A DNA stretch of 64,000 bases from Phyto melanocephala (Eukaryota; Arthropoda; Insecta; Diptera; Rhinophoridae): assembly GCA_941918925.1 (NCBI GenBank), contig OW799233.1, forward strand, positions 43,638,275 through 43,702,274. Reading direction: 5' to 3'. The position numbers and the translations under genes are program-made. This document shows positions 45,096-56,805 of the stretch, in pieces (positions within the stretch are counted from its first letter, which is position 1; every line of letters starts with the position of its first letter). The notes under the pieces are model-generated. The model was not told the DNA's origin, did not search any database, and saw only the letters and a program-made list of their open reading frames with translations.

Positions 45096-47828
45096 TATTT
45101 AAAACAAAACTACAATTACAATTTTTTTATTTATTAATTTCCTTCCAACTTCTTTTCCAGTTGCTTTAAACTTTTTTAAATAACGATGTTCTGAATTTAA
45201 AAGAATTTTTATATTAATTTTTCTTTAAAATGTTATTTTTGTTTTTAATTTGTATTTATTTGACAGCATAAAAACTTTTCTGCCAGCAATTATGAAAAAT
45301 AAAAATCAAAAATATTTTACATAAAAATTTCTTTAATATTTAACAACTCCCAATAGAAAAAGTTTCGCAGATATTTCTGTTGTTGTTGTAGTTGTTTGCT
45401 ATTTTACTAACAAGTTCACTTGTTAAGCATATTTACGAATATTTACCGACATTCGGGATGCGTGACAAAATGCCATTTTTAAAGAAAATGATTAGACTCC
45501 TCGCAAAAACACACAAAACCCAGTGAGTAAATTGAGTACCATCCTCTCGACCACGTCAAGTACTCTAGCAAAACATCAACAGGTATGCAAAAAGGAATAA
45601 AACCGAAAAAAAGGAAATTTTTTGTGGCAGAAGAAAAAAAGTTACATATTTTTGAATTCTGAATACTTTTTTGTGTTGTACTCTTGTTAAAATTGCATAC
45701 AAAAATGCATTTTCTTAAGGTGAAAGAAAATCTTTCACTCTGTTGCTGTCTCTCTCTCTCTCTGTCTTGCATGCAAGCAGGCAGCAGGGAGTTGGGTTGT
45801 ATGCACAACTTTCATGCCTAGAATGTGTATGTATGTATGTACATGTTACGATGTAGGATTGAATGAATGAACTGACACAAAGTACGTGACGTGTCAGGAC
45901 AAATATGGCCGGAAGTGCACAATTGTGCAACTCAGCAATTAGTACTAGAAAACATGAGAGGTGTTATTGAAAAAACTTTAAATGCACACACACACACACA
46001 CAAACACATACTCAGGCTTATAAGAATATTTCGCAAAAACAACAACAACTAAAAAGCCCTTAAATATATCGCACTAAAAAACGTTAATTTTTTTCTTTTC
46101 GTTTCTTTTGCATATAAAAGCAAATGCTTGTATTGCAGCAGCAATAACAAAAACAACTCGATAAGAATTTTGGCATATTTCCATCAAAACTTGTTGTTGC
46201 AAAAAAGGCTTTTGGTAAACGAAACATTAAAAACAAGGTGCATTTTCTAAGACTCGTAAATGCACTTCCACCTTTTTTCTTTGATATCCGAACAATTTCT
46301 ATTACACACATGTGTAACACAACGACTTTTTTCGTTTATTTCGTACGAAAAATTAACAATAAAATTTTTGAAAGTGGTTGATTAGAGGAAAGCCACTCTA
46401 CCCTTTGGAGAGAAGAAACAGAACAAAAGAATAACATTTCTAAAGAAAAACTTGCACATTGTTTGATTGCAGACCATGTGCATTTGAAATGCAGGTGCAG
46501 CTTTTTTATACCAACAGGCAGGGGGTTGTAAATTTTAAAAATTTGCATTTTAATGAATTGAAATGATATAAACATTTTGTTGCCAAATGTCAAAAAAAAA
46601 AATTTTAAAAAGTTTTTTGGTTGATAAATAAAGACTACATAAAAGTTGCTTGATTTCCGAAATCATAAATAATCTGTTGACTGCAAGATTGAGGTGAGAT
46701 TATAAGAGAAGTTTTAATATTTTTAATAAATTATTAAAGAAAAACTTTCTTATTTTCATTATCTATTTTTACTGTTTTTTTATTTGAAAAATTTTTAAAT
46801 AAAATTGTTTGAAAACCCGAATACATAAAATCAAATGGCAGACAACTTTTTGTTGCCTGAACCTGGTTATTAGGGACTCTGAACTCGTAAATACAATTTC
46901 CTTTTTTTTTTGGTTTTTATGACAATACGTCAATTAAAAGGAATTTTTTATTTTATTTTTTTTGTTAAAAGCAATTATTTAGAAATTTTTCTTGAATATG
47001 TATAATTTAATTGTAGAATTTCGAATTTTCTTCTCAATTGAATTGGATAAATCGTTCTCCAGTTGTTCGCATATATGTTGTAAAACTGTCTTAATTTTTG
47101 AAACAAAGGCATATCTTGAAAACCAGAATCTATTCAAAAAAAAAAAAAAAAAAAAAAACAGAATGAACTTTCAAATACGCCGTACTTAGCTTGTAAAAAA
47201 AATTTATAAATTTTTTACGAAATTATAAAAAATAAATCGACTAATCAAACGTATTCAAACTTAGCAAAATCTTTATAAACAAAAATTAAAGCAATAAAAT
47301 TTAAATTTTAAACAGTTATTTTCAAAAGTTGAATAACCAGATATTTGATAAATTCCGTAACACTTAACAACATAACATAATAAATTCGAAAATTTAAGCA
47401 AAATTTGTGCACATCCAGCCAATCTTTAAAGTCTGCTAGGAACCGAAATATTACCATTTACTATGTATTTATTATATTGTATTATATATACAACTTTTTT
47501 ATATTTAAAAAAAACCTAACCGGTTTTAACCCGGTTCATAACCGGTTCAAATCCGGTTTTTTAACATTTCTCCAACTCCAGCAAATAAAAATGATCTCTC
47601 ACTCAGAGTGAAATTTTTTTTTAATTTTTAACACAAAAAAAATCGATTCGGATATCAAAACCGACTTATAACCGAATATGTGTATATGGTAAATAACCAG
47701 GTTTAACCTTAATTAAAGTTAATTTCATTTAAATTTATTGATGTGCAATACATGCTCAAAACAATTAAATCTTAAAACTTTATTATAAAAATTTTTTTAT
47801 GTATAACCGGTTTGTATACATGTACATT
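45096..47828. other. ss intron, low-complexity tracts, no gene
   Basis: Contains a CT run (45749-45764), GTAT repeats (45828-45841), a CA run (45984-46000) and an A run (47137-47158). The ORFs at 45479, 46084 and 46336 are unrecognised. No bounded element; this stretch looks relatively transposon-poor. Confidence 0.4.
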
Positions 47829-48800
47829 GTAGAGGGTGTCTAGTGGCAAACTTATGTTTTTAAATACGATTATTTCAAAAAGTAATAAACGGTGCGGAGG
47901 GAGTATGGCGCCTTTGGAATTATCCATTGTGCGTGCTTATAAGTCACGATGTCGCAGTGGTCGAGTGAGCATCGAGCGTTCGCTGTGGAGAAATTTTTTA
48001 TGAGTAATGATTCTTACATAATTGCTCGTCGACAGTTTTGTGCAAAGTTCGGTATTCGGAAAATACATGATGAACCGAGTGTAAATTTAATTCGTTCGTG
48101 GGTGAAGAGATTCCACGCAAATACTTCGGCTATGAATGTCCCACAACCCGGGGTTCGTCGATCTTCAAGGACTCGCAAAAACATAGAACTGGTTGAAAAC
48201 AGTAGACGTGAAAATCCGCAACTTTCAATATGGAAAAGAGCAGCCTCACTGGGACTTCCAAGAACGATTATTTATGAAATTTTAATAAAGGATCGGAAGT
48301 TCCATCCTTTAAAAATTCAAAACGATTAAGAACTGACTTCGATTTACGCAAAAATTTTCGTTAAACGATGTTGAAGAGCCTTATCCACGCATGAGATAAT
48401 TGAACAATTTTTTTTCGGAAATTCTCGAGGCCAGTCGTGGAATGTCAACGGTGAAAATTATTGACGCGTGATTATGGAATTCTTTTTGCCAAACCTGCTA
48501 GGTCATCCATCGCACTCTTTACACATGTGGTTTCAACAGGATGAAGCGGCTGCCCACACAGCCAGAGCTTCGATAAATTTGCTTTGGGAAAATTGTTCCC
48601 AAGAAGTTGTCAGTCGCTTTGAGGACATCCGACATGGCCACCGAGGCCGCCAGATGTTACTCTCATGGATTTTTTATTGGGCTACCTAAAAGAAAGGGGT
48701 TTATAACGACAATTCTCATCCTCTTGTAGCTTTAAAGGAAAATATTCGTCGAGAAATCAGCTCAATTGAACCAAGTTTACTGCATCGTGTGGCGCAGTAA
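47829..48800 (+). pseudogene. IS630/Tc1-mariner superfamily transposase pseudogene
   Basis: ORF 47949-48329 encodes an N-terminal helix-turn-helix region (WSSEHRAFAVEKFFMSNDSY, IRSWVKRFHANTSAMN, QPGVRRSSRTRKNIE, LPRTIIYEILIKDRKFHP), a type common in insect mariner-like transposases. After frameshifts, 48468-48800 has HMWFQQDEAAAHTARASINL (second catalytic Asp in QQD) and a degraded third motif, ending EIRSIEPSLLHRV-like. The left end agagggtgtctagtggcaaa resembles a TIR, but I find no partner on the right, so the 3' end is lost. Confidence 0.75.
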
Positions 48801-49892
48801 CCCATAACCATCGATATATATATATATATTGGCATATCAAACAACATAAATTTATGGTAAAAATCACAGCAGACTTATTCATCAGATAGTATTGATTATT
48901 CAACTGACTATTTTTTTTTTCTTCACTTAAAAAATTTTTTTTTTAATTTTCCTTTTTCTCCAGTTAATTTAAAATGTTACACTTCATATAAATATAAAAA
49001 AACATAAAGAAAGAGATTCTCTCCGAACTGCGATTACCTAATGAATAAATATACCTTGGTAAACAACAAAAGCTTTTTCAATATTCATTTCGAAACCTAT
49101 AACCAATTCATAAGATATTTTTTTTATCTCAATCGAATAACTAGTTCAAAAACGTTTTACAAAACGGTTTGCAAAGAATGCCTACTAGAGTTCTCAATAT
49201 TTAAGTTTTAAAATTGTTCGATTAGAATGATTTTTATTATGTAAGTATTTATAAAAAATTTTAATGTATAAAACTTGTGATTCCAATAATTTATAAAAAT
49301 ATTATAGTTTTTTTGTACACATGCAAAACAAAATCTTTGTGGCAATAGAATAGTTAAGTTCTTAGTTCAATTATTTCCTTAGATTTTTAGCTTAAAGCCA
49401 AATTTATAACCGGTTATGAACCGGATTAAAACCGGTTATAAACCGGTTATATTTTTTCGATATTATTTAAAAAAAGTAATATATAATACATTATAATGAA
49501 TTTAAAATGAATGATGTTAAAACAATAGTAAATTTCGGTTTCTAGCTGACTTAAAAGATTGGCTGACTTAAAAAAAACTTGTACATAAATCAAATAAATA
49601 TAATTTGTAAAAAGAAAAATATTTAAAAAATGTCACAGTAAATTCTTAATCGGTTAGAAACCGAATCATAACCGGTTTAAAACTGGATCATTAACTGTTT
49701 TAAACCAGATCATAAGGATTAATTACAGTATATTTTATTATAAAAACTTTAAGTTTGTTACCAGCTTTTTCTTTAAACAATAACCGGTTTCGAATTGGTT
49801 CCGAAAATAATTATCAAATTCGATACATGTAAAACGAAAATAGCAAAGCAACTTCTGCATATAAATTGTAATTGAAATACAATTTGTTTTAA
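48801..49892. other. ss intron, (AT)n and AACCGGTT groups
   Basis: (AT)n at 48815-48830; otherwise AT-rich with the AACCGGTT groups noted in the cluster entry. No coding signal. Confidence 0.4.
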
Positions 49893-50647
49893 TCTATATA
49901 TATAAAAATCAATGTGTGTTTGTATGTTTGTTTGTGCTTTATAGACGGTTAAACGGCTGGACCGATTTCCTTGAAATTTTCACAGAATCTTTCTGTATGT
50001 CTGGAAGGAACTATAGGCAAGTGGGCGGGTCGCCACGCCCTATTAAAGAATAAGTATTAAATATTATATATCACGAAAGTTAATGCAGCTACAGTCTTCA
50101 AATTAAGTACGGTAAGCTTTGACATCCACACGAACATTTGGGTAAAAAATGGGCGGACTTTCAATAGTAGGCGTGACCACATGAATTAAATACTAAATTT
50201 CGTATATTTGGAAAACGATATCGATTAGAGTACTAAAATTTTGCAAGAGCAACTTTGACACCCAAATAAACATTTCTGGAAAAAATGGGTACATTAGAAA
50301 TAGTGGGCGTGGCAGCTCTCATAGCAATTGAAAACTAAAATTCGTATATTCGGGAAGCGATAAGAGTTAGAATACCCAAATTTTGCACGAGTAGCTTTGA
50401 AATCTATATGACTATTTTGATAAGAAATTGATGCTTTAGTAATAGTGGGCGTGGCACCTGTCATATAAATTAAATACAAAAACCCAAATTTTGCAAGAGA
50501 CATTTTGACGTCTATATGATTATTTGAATAAGAAATGATTGATTTATTTATAGTAGGGGTGGCACTTGCAAAATAAATATATTTTTGAACTATAAAATTT
50601 TTATTTCATTACGATGGGCGTGGCAAAGCACACCGGGTATTAGCTAG
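49893..50647 (+). mobile_element. Non-autonomous Helitron, copy 3 (distinct subfamily)
   Basis: 5' end TCTATATATATAAAAATC after A; 3' end ccgggtattagCTAG before T, the textbook Helitron 3' sequence. The 755-bp interior has about five units with gtgggcgtggcagctc, gtgggcgtggcacctg and aaattttgcaagagcaactt. The units share the GGGCGTGGC core with copies 1 and 2 but not the rest, so it is another subfamily. Confidence 0.87.
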
Positions 50648-51170
50648 TATAATATATAAAGAAGTAAAGTTATGGGTTGGAAACCGGTTTACTATTGATT
50701 TGCCAAAATTGTTTTCCAATAACATTCAAACATGTGTAAAAATAATTTCAAAAAAATCTTATTACCGAATTTGTAGAAAACAAAAGTTCTGTGTTAAAAT
50801 ATAATTTACTATTATTTTTAGCTGTAGAAATAGATTTTTTTAATTTTCTAAAAAGAAATACAGAATTTACCAAAAGTTCTTCACAAGTTTCACTCACAAC
50901 ATTTAAAGTTTCTTTTGCAAGACTCAGTGCCTTGCTTCTCCAATTATTATTTATATCATTTATGCTTAATATTAATTACTCATTTCAATTTACTTCATTC
51001 TTCTGGATATCTGTGACATTAATCAAACCGAATGTTTATTTTATATTATTTTTTTATTAATGTCTTAATTTCTCCACGGTTTTTGTTATTTTTTTTATTA
51101 TTTTGTGCATTATTCGTTTTGATATCGTCTCTGTCGAAATAATAAAAATAATTTGTGTAAATTTGCTTAC
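50648..51170. other. ss intron just 3' of the 51171-51301 exon
   Basis: AT-rich; ORF 50791-51060 is hydrophobic by base composition and not supported as a gene. Confidence 0.35.
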
Positions 51171-51301
51171 CTGCAGGAACATATCACCATCTAATAGACC
51201 ATGTTCGAAAGCGCCCAGCTCTCGTGTTCGATAGCCATCATGTGCGTGTATATGAGGTAAGACACTGTTACCATTTTCTTCTTTATCCTTATGCATAACA
51301 A
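51171..51301 (-). CDS. ss: spineless exon between the bHLH and PAS-A domains
   Basis: 131 bp from acceptor TTTATGTTCCAG to donor GTAAGC. Two bases finish a split codon, then VMHKDKEENGNSVLPHIHAH and DGYRTRELGAFEHGLLDGDM lead to FLQ at a phase-0 end. This is the stretch right after the bHLH second helix in Spineless. The ATG at 51296 is internal, not the start: the acceptor and the in-frame codons before it show the exon continues from upstream. The bHLH exon, the 5' UTR and the promoter are not in the remaining 12.7 kb of the window as far as I can see, so the gene is cut by the right edge. Confidence 0.93.
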
Positions 51302-51549
51302 CTGGAACATAAACAGAAAAATAACAACAACAAACTATTACAACAAGATGTTACAATTTTACAAATAATAATTAATCAAATTCATTTAGTTTTGATTTTT
51401 CGTTTTGTCGAAAGAACGAAATTAATAATTTTTTTATAGAGATTAAAAGGAAAAGCGATTTTTTTTCAAAAAGAGGGGGGAGTTTTTAGATAATTTTATT
51501 TAAATTAAATTAATTTTAATTCGAACTATTAATGTTTTAAGACAATATT

Positions 51550-51784
51550 TCTGTGGCTTGAAGCTAAAAGGGCCAATGTCACTTTTTCGCTCTTTTGAGT
51601 TAATCATTGCATTAGATTTGTTTTCTTGCTAAAACAGCTAAAGTCATACTTAACCCAGAACAGCTTCATAAATAAAATGCTGGCCAATGTCACTATAAAA
51701 GCATCTTTAAAAGTTAAAGTTGATTTTAAATTTTCTCACAAGTAAATATTTTGACATTGGACCTTTTAGCTCTAAGCCACAGAT
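51550..51784. mobile_element. Foldback-type MITE, about 235 bp
   Basis: tctgtggcttgaagctaaaa, then gggccaatgtca, at the left; tgacattggaccttttagct, then ctaagccacaga, at the right. These form imperfect inverted termini of about 32 bp. Target duplication is unclear. It is non-coding and sits in the ss intron upstream of the 51171-51301 exon. Confidence 0.7.
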
Positions 51785-51899
51785 TAATTTATTTATTTCT
51801 GACTTGAGTTCACTTATTTTTAACTCTTCTATACGAAGAGATTAAAATTTTTTTCTTTTCGTGATAATGGAAGAAAGAATAAGCTAAAAAAGTAAGTTT

Positions 51900-52140
51900 T
51901 ATCCCAACACCAGCCGAGTGCAATGCATTTTCGAAACCAGCTACGGTTCCTGGAAGATAGTATTGTGATCTGGCAAACGGAAGTATATGACTCTGTTTCG
52001 GCTTATGTCGTATTAGCATTCAAGTTTGGTTTACAATCTTTGAACTGTCCGTATAAAGATCAATTCCATGGGTGTTTCTTATTCTAGTTACTTCATCCCA
52101 TTCTCCCTCTTCCGGTATTATGGTGATGGAGTTAATACTT
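51900..52140 (-). pseudogene. Non-LTR RNase H remnant
   Basis: The minus strand reads RIRNTHGIDLYTDSSKIVNQ, the first RNase H strand with its catalytic Asp (family YTDGSK), then after a frameshift ISRNRVIYFRLPDHNTIFQE, matching the family RLPDH-x-VFQAE block with the catalytic Glu. Only about 200 bp remain and no other domain is found. Confidence 0.55.
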
Positions 52141-52656
52141 TCATATCGCATTGGGATTTTTGCACAGTGGGATATTAAAGTGTAAATTGAAATGAAAATT
52201 TTTTGTTTAGAGGGCCGCACAGTGCTTTGTCCCCATATAACGATGGGACAAAAATAGAAGTAGTTGTAGTAGACTTTTGAAATTTTGTACGCCCATATGA
52301 AATATCTCAATTAAGAAAAATTTAATTTTTTTAAAAAAAATCGGACCAAGGACTCGCCTACCTCCCATATATGCCAAAAATATAATTTTTAATATTGGCT
52401 GCATAATTTATTTTAAAAATCATAAAAATCCGTATTTGCTTTACGCACTAAGCTTACAATCTTTCTGTTCATGTTAGTAGTGATTGCAGCAAGGACTCTT
52501 GGTCCTGCCGTATATCCCTTAATTGTTAAAAACTCTATAACTTTTGCAAAATCTCTGATCTGATTGTAATGACACTTTGTATATTTATTTGTATTTACTA
52601 AGTATTTTTTTTGAGTTGAATAAGCTTTGTCCGTCCGTCAGTCTTTCCGTCTCCAT

Positions 52657-53742
52657 TAGGGTGATCGACTCGGTTTTGCAATCGGTGGAAAAAAACCCGG
52701 TTTTCTGCCTCTTTCAGCTGGCGGTTTTTTCTAAATGTTGATTTAGATTTAGACCGGGTTTTTTATCCAAAAAAGCCGGTTTTTTTATTTTTTAAGTTTA
52801 TTTTCATATATCTTTGTAACTATAGTATATTTAGAACGCTTAAATTTTCCAAAAATCAGAAAATAAAAACTATTAAATATTATTCCATAATATTGTAAGA
52901 AATTTATTTGTTTTTTAAAAAACAAATGCGAAGTAAGAAAAATAATTAAGCTTTAATATTATTTTTTTATAAGATATAAATAAACCTAACGTTAAATGTT
53001 AAAGGTAATTGAAGCATAAACTTAGCTGATCGATCACTTTTAGGTAAAAAATGTAGTTAAAATAAAGAAAAACCAATAATATTTACTTCCAGATCCTAAT
53101 TTTAAATAATGGCATTGAGTGTCTGCCAACTTAAATTTCAATTAAACTATCGAACAAACTAGTTTATGTCTATATTTTTATGTCTTTAAGCGGTATAAGA
53201 AAGAATTTTTAAAATGAAATTTTAAAGATTTTTTTCCCTAGCCTTTAAAATGTATTTCAAATTGCAGAAATAATTTCAAACAAAACACGTTAGTGTATAT
53301 TAGTTTAAAAGATCTATTTAACATTTAAAAAATTTAGAGAAGGAGATACAAAATTTTATAACAGCCTTATAAAAAGTCTTATTTATTTGTGTATTAATTT
53401 TTTGTATTTATTTATTTTACTTGTAAAGAATACCTGTTGTCTTTAAATTCAACTAAACCAAAAACCAAATTAGTCAATTGCATTCATGTCAGTTATTGCG
53501 TTATTGCGTAATTATGCAGCCAAACGTATATAAACTGTAAAAATTTCATTTATATATAAATGTAATTATAATCTCTTTTAACAATATTTTTTAATTTTTA
53601 CTTTAAATATTATATTTTATATATTCGAACTGGTTAACCGGTTTTTTCTCAATTTTCAAAATAGCAACCGGTTTTTTTTTTAATTTTAAATTTCAAACTA
53701 TTTGAAAATCGGTTTAAAAAAGTCGTATAATCTATCACCCTA
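52657..53742. mobile_element. hAT-type non-autonomous element with 8-bp target duplication
   Basis: Termini tagggtgatcgactcgg and, reversed, tagggtgatagattata lie inside the perfect direct repeat gtctccat (52649-52656 and 53743-53750). An 8-bp duplication and short TAGGG-type TIRs are hAT features. The 1,086-bp interior is AT-rich with accggtttttt groups near each end and no transposase. The target was an older repeat carrying ccgtccgtcagtctttccgt. Confidence 0.9.
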
Positions 53743-53965
53743 GTCTCCATCTATTTGTTCGTCCGTCTGTCCATGTAAATTTTTTAATCAAAGTACAGGT
53801 CGCAATTTTAAACATGATATTTGGTGCACAGTACTCCTTGGGCCCAAGCACAAACCTTTTTAACTTTGGTTATAATCGGTTCACGATTTCACCTAGCGTA
53901 TGTACAAATGTCGTACCGGAGTTGGACTTTAACTGACTAATAACACTGTGCTAGTTGAAAAAACA

Positions 53966-54605
53966 GACAAGCCGGGCACCTAGCGTTTTAACATAATTCG
54001 GGTACGCTAAATCCAGTGGTGCTCTCGGTTTTTTAAGATTGGCTCTGGTTTTCGAGATATACCGTTATATCGAAAATGGAGGAGGTTGCACCACATATGT
54101 TCGCGTAACTCAAAAACGCTTTAGCTTATTCCAAAAACTTAAAAAACTTAAAAAACTTAAAAGTAAAACTTCTTTCTAATATCCGTAGTCGTTTTAGAAA
54201 AATAATTTTTTTTTTGAAAAAAAAATTAATTTTTTTATCAAAATTTCGAAATTTTTGTTCTTTAAAAATTCATAAAAAATTAAAAAATGCAGCTAGGCTT
54301 CTAATTTTTTGCAAACATATAAAAAACAAAGCTGCTAACAAAACAAGCCATAAATGATTAAAATCTGTTAGCAACTTTTGATTTTATTCACAAAAGTCGA
54401 CAAATTTTAATTAATTTAAGAATTTCATAAAACGCAATATTTGTATGGGAACCCCCCTAAGGGATGGTGATAAAGGGAAAGTATAATTTAAGAAAATGTT
54501 AAGAACAAAAAACAATGAAGGTCGGTCATACATTTTATCCCCCTAGGAGTGAATCCTAGGCCTTAGAAACAAATGTTGGGAATGAAAAATAAAGTTGCGC
54601 TGGTC
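53966..54605 (+). repeat. Left terminal inverted repeat of the long-TIR transposon
   Basis: Pairs with 56806-57463. Shared in order: attcgggtacgctaaatcca, ttttcgagatataccgttat, atggaggaggttgcaccaca, cttctttctaatatccgtag, gggatggtgataaagggaaa and ggagtgaatcctaggcctta. The left arm has aacttaaaaaacttaaaa repeats where the right arm has a 35-bp different stretch. Confidence 0.9.
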
Positions 54606-54639
54606 ATACATTTGGCCCGTTTAGGGGTATCTCAGGCGC

Positions 54640-54790
54640 TGCAGGTGCAAAATTTAAGGCTAGGGTTCTACGCGTATAAAAAAATTTTAAATTAGTGACA
54701 TGTAGCAAAACTGCTTTTAAGCTACTTTTGGAAGAATCAATGAATAAGCGCCAATCTCCAGGATTACATTCATTTTGCATTGTGCAACGG
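54640..54790 (-). pseudogene. Inverted duplicate of a transposase segment
   Basis: The minus strand encodes MQNECNPGDWRLFIDSSKSS and LKAVLLHVTNLK, nearly the same as 55720-55825 on the plus strand. It lies just inside the left TIR and runs opposite to the main gene, so a piece of the catalytic region was copied in reverse. It has no independent function that I can infer. Confidence 0.85.
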
Positions 54791-54997
54791 TATTTGGCAT
54801 GGTTCTTGGAATTAAAAATTAAAACATAGTATTTTTGAATTACCTGTGATTTCAAGTTATTGGCAATAAAATCTACACCTGGAAACGGTAGAAATATTAT
54901 TCGTCCTGGCTTTTTTTTTTACAAAACATGCGACTAGTACTTTGATTAAAACAATTACAGTATAAATAAGAGTTCCTCATATATTGAAATATCTAAG

Positions 54998-56676
54998 ATG
55001 GGGCCGTGTAAAAAGTTTAATTACTTTTGTTATGTGTGTGGGAAATATAAAAATATACCAAGTCGCCGTAAAATCACTACTGAAACAAGTACCTTGTATG
55101 AATCATATTTTTCTTTAAGGGTTATATATGGTAAGAGTTGGACACCATCAATAGTGTGTACACACTGCATTTACCATTTAAATAAGCGGGGAAAAAATGG
55201 AGATGCCATGCCATTTGGTGTTCCAATGATTTAGAGAGATCCCATAGTTCATGTTGAAGATGAGTGTTATGCGTGCATAAATTATACAGCGGGTATAAAC
55301 AGAAGAAAAATGATTTATATGTCTTATACTGAAACAGCATATGCTCGATTTCCGCTGCCACATTCTGATGAAATTACTGTTCCGGGTAGCCATATACCAA
55401 CAGAACATATTTCCTTAATAATTCATTCTGTTGAAGCGGATAGACCAGCTACTTCAATGTATCAACCGTCATGCATCACGGTTCCATGCAGTCACAATGA
55501 AATCACGCAAGATCGTCTGGATATAATGGTACGGCGTCTAAAATTATCTCAAAGACAGAGCATTCTCTTGGCAAAAGAGTTAAAACGAGCTAATATTTTA
55601 GCACCAGGTGTACAAACATACGGGGCTATCAATCGCCATAGACGATTTACGACTTTTTTTAAATCTATTGAGAATAATTCTATTGCGTATTGTACTGACA
55701 TCCGCGGATTGGTTTTAACGATGCAAAATGAATATAATCCTGGAGATTGGCGCTTATTCATTGATTCTTCCAAAAGTAGCTTAAAAGCAGTTTTGCTACA
55801 TGTCACTAATTTAAAAAGTCCTATTCCGATAGCACTTAGCACAAATACTAAAGAGACATACGCATCAATGAAAAAAATAATACAGTTAATTAAATATGAA
55901 GACCACAAGTGGAAAATATGCGCAGATTTAAAAGTGGTAGCTCTTTTAAGAGGCATGCAATTGGGCTATACTAAAAATAAGTATGTGCTTCATGTGCTTA
56001 TGGAATACGCGTTTCGATGGCGACCAGTACAATACACGGGATTGGGCTTTACGTGAGGAAAACAGATTGCATAGAAACAATGTTATTGAATTACCACTTG
56101 TGTCGATGGAAAAGATTTTGCTTCCTCCACTCCACATCAAACTGGGTATTGTAAAAAATTTTATAAAAGCATTGAGCCCAGATGGTGTTGCTTTTACCGA
56201 ATTGCACCGAATTTTTCCACGATTAAGCGGCATGAAAGTAAAAGAAGGTATGAACTCTAACTACTTTATTAAATTAGATTTATATTTCATTTCATAATGT
56301 TTCTATTTTACAGGAATTCTTAATGGACCGGACATTCGCCGTCTTATGAAGGACCATCAATTTGAGGTTGCATTGAATGATATGTGTGAAATCAGTAATA
56401 GAAAATGTATTAGGAAATCATCGGTCTGAAAACTGGCGAATTTTAATCAAAAATATGCTAACCGCATTTAAAAACTTAAACGTTAGAATGTCATTGAAAA
56501 TACATTTTTTGCATTACAATGCCGAAAAATTTAATGAACAATCACCAGCCGAGTCTGATGAACATGGCGAGAGATTTCACCAAGTAACAGCCAGGCTCGA
56601 ACACTGGTATAGCGGCAAACAACTTGATTCGCTATTAGGGGATATTTGTTGGAATCTGCAGGAGGAAGAAGAATAA
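54998..56676 (+). pseudogene. DDE/RNase H-like transposase of the long-TIR element, broken
   Basis: Starts at ATG 54998. The Cys-rich N-terminus has CYVCGKY (residues 11-17), VCTHC and, further on, ECYACINYTAGINRRK, a probable zinc-binding domain followed by PLPHSDEITVPGS. The core has GDWRLFIDSSKSSLKAVLLH, KWKICADLKVVALLRGMQLG, CFMCLWNTR and ILLPPLHIKLGIVKNFIKAL, then SDEHGERFHQVTARLEHWYS near the C-terminus. I infer a catalytic triad from IDSS, ADLK and DEHGERFHQ. Breaks: TAG at 55232-55234 where relatives probably have Trp; a frameshift near 55976; a small loss with frameshift near 56385. A 66-bp intron (56248-56313, gtatga..tttacag) joins cleanly in phase 1. Similar uncharacterised proteins exist in many arthropods, from memory. 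Confidence 0.8.
56248..56313 (+). other. Spliceosomal intron inside the transposase gene
   Basis: Donor gaag|gtatga and acceptor ttctattttacag|gaat. Removing it joins codons for KEG and ILNGPDIRR in frame and in register with the family, whereas read-through ends at a stop. 66 bp matches normal fly intron size. Confidence 0.75.
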
Positions 56677-56805
56677 ATTTATAAATAAAAACTACTTAAC
56701 AACAAAAAATTTTTAGTTTGGTTATATAAAAAATCCAAAAATTTCATCTTTTCTGAAAAAATCAAAAGTTGTAGACAGACTTTAATCACAAATAGCTTAT
56801 TTTGC

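Larger units (their letters stand above)
47515..50690. repeat. Dispersed AACCGGTT palindrome cluster
   Basis: aaccggtt or one-mismatch forms occur in tight groups at 47518-47560, 47803, 49409-49450, 49664-49790 and 50681, often only 10-12 bp apart with intervening taaa/ata. This is far more than expected in AT-rich DNA. The transposase remnant and Helitron copy 3 interrupt the cluster. Confidence 0.65.

Noticed and set aside
51296..51301. ATG at 51296 as a possible alternative start of Spineless
   Set aside because: A good acceptor and in-frame codons precede it, and the homologous protein has the bHLH domain upstream. An internal promoter cannot be excluded but nothing supports it.
55549..55956. 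135-codon minus-strand ORF
   Set aside because: Antisense shadow of the long-TIR transposase.
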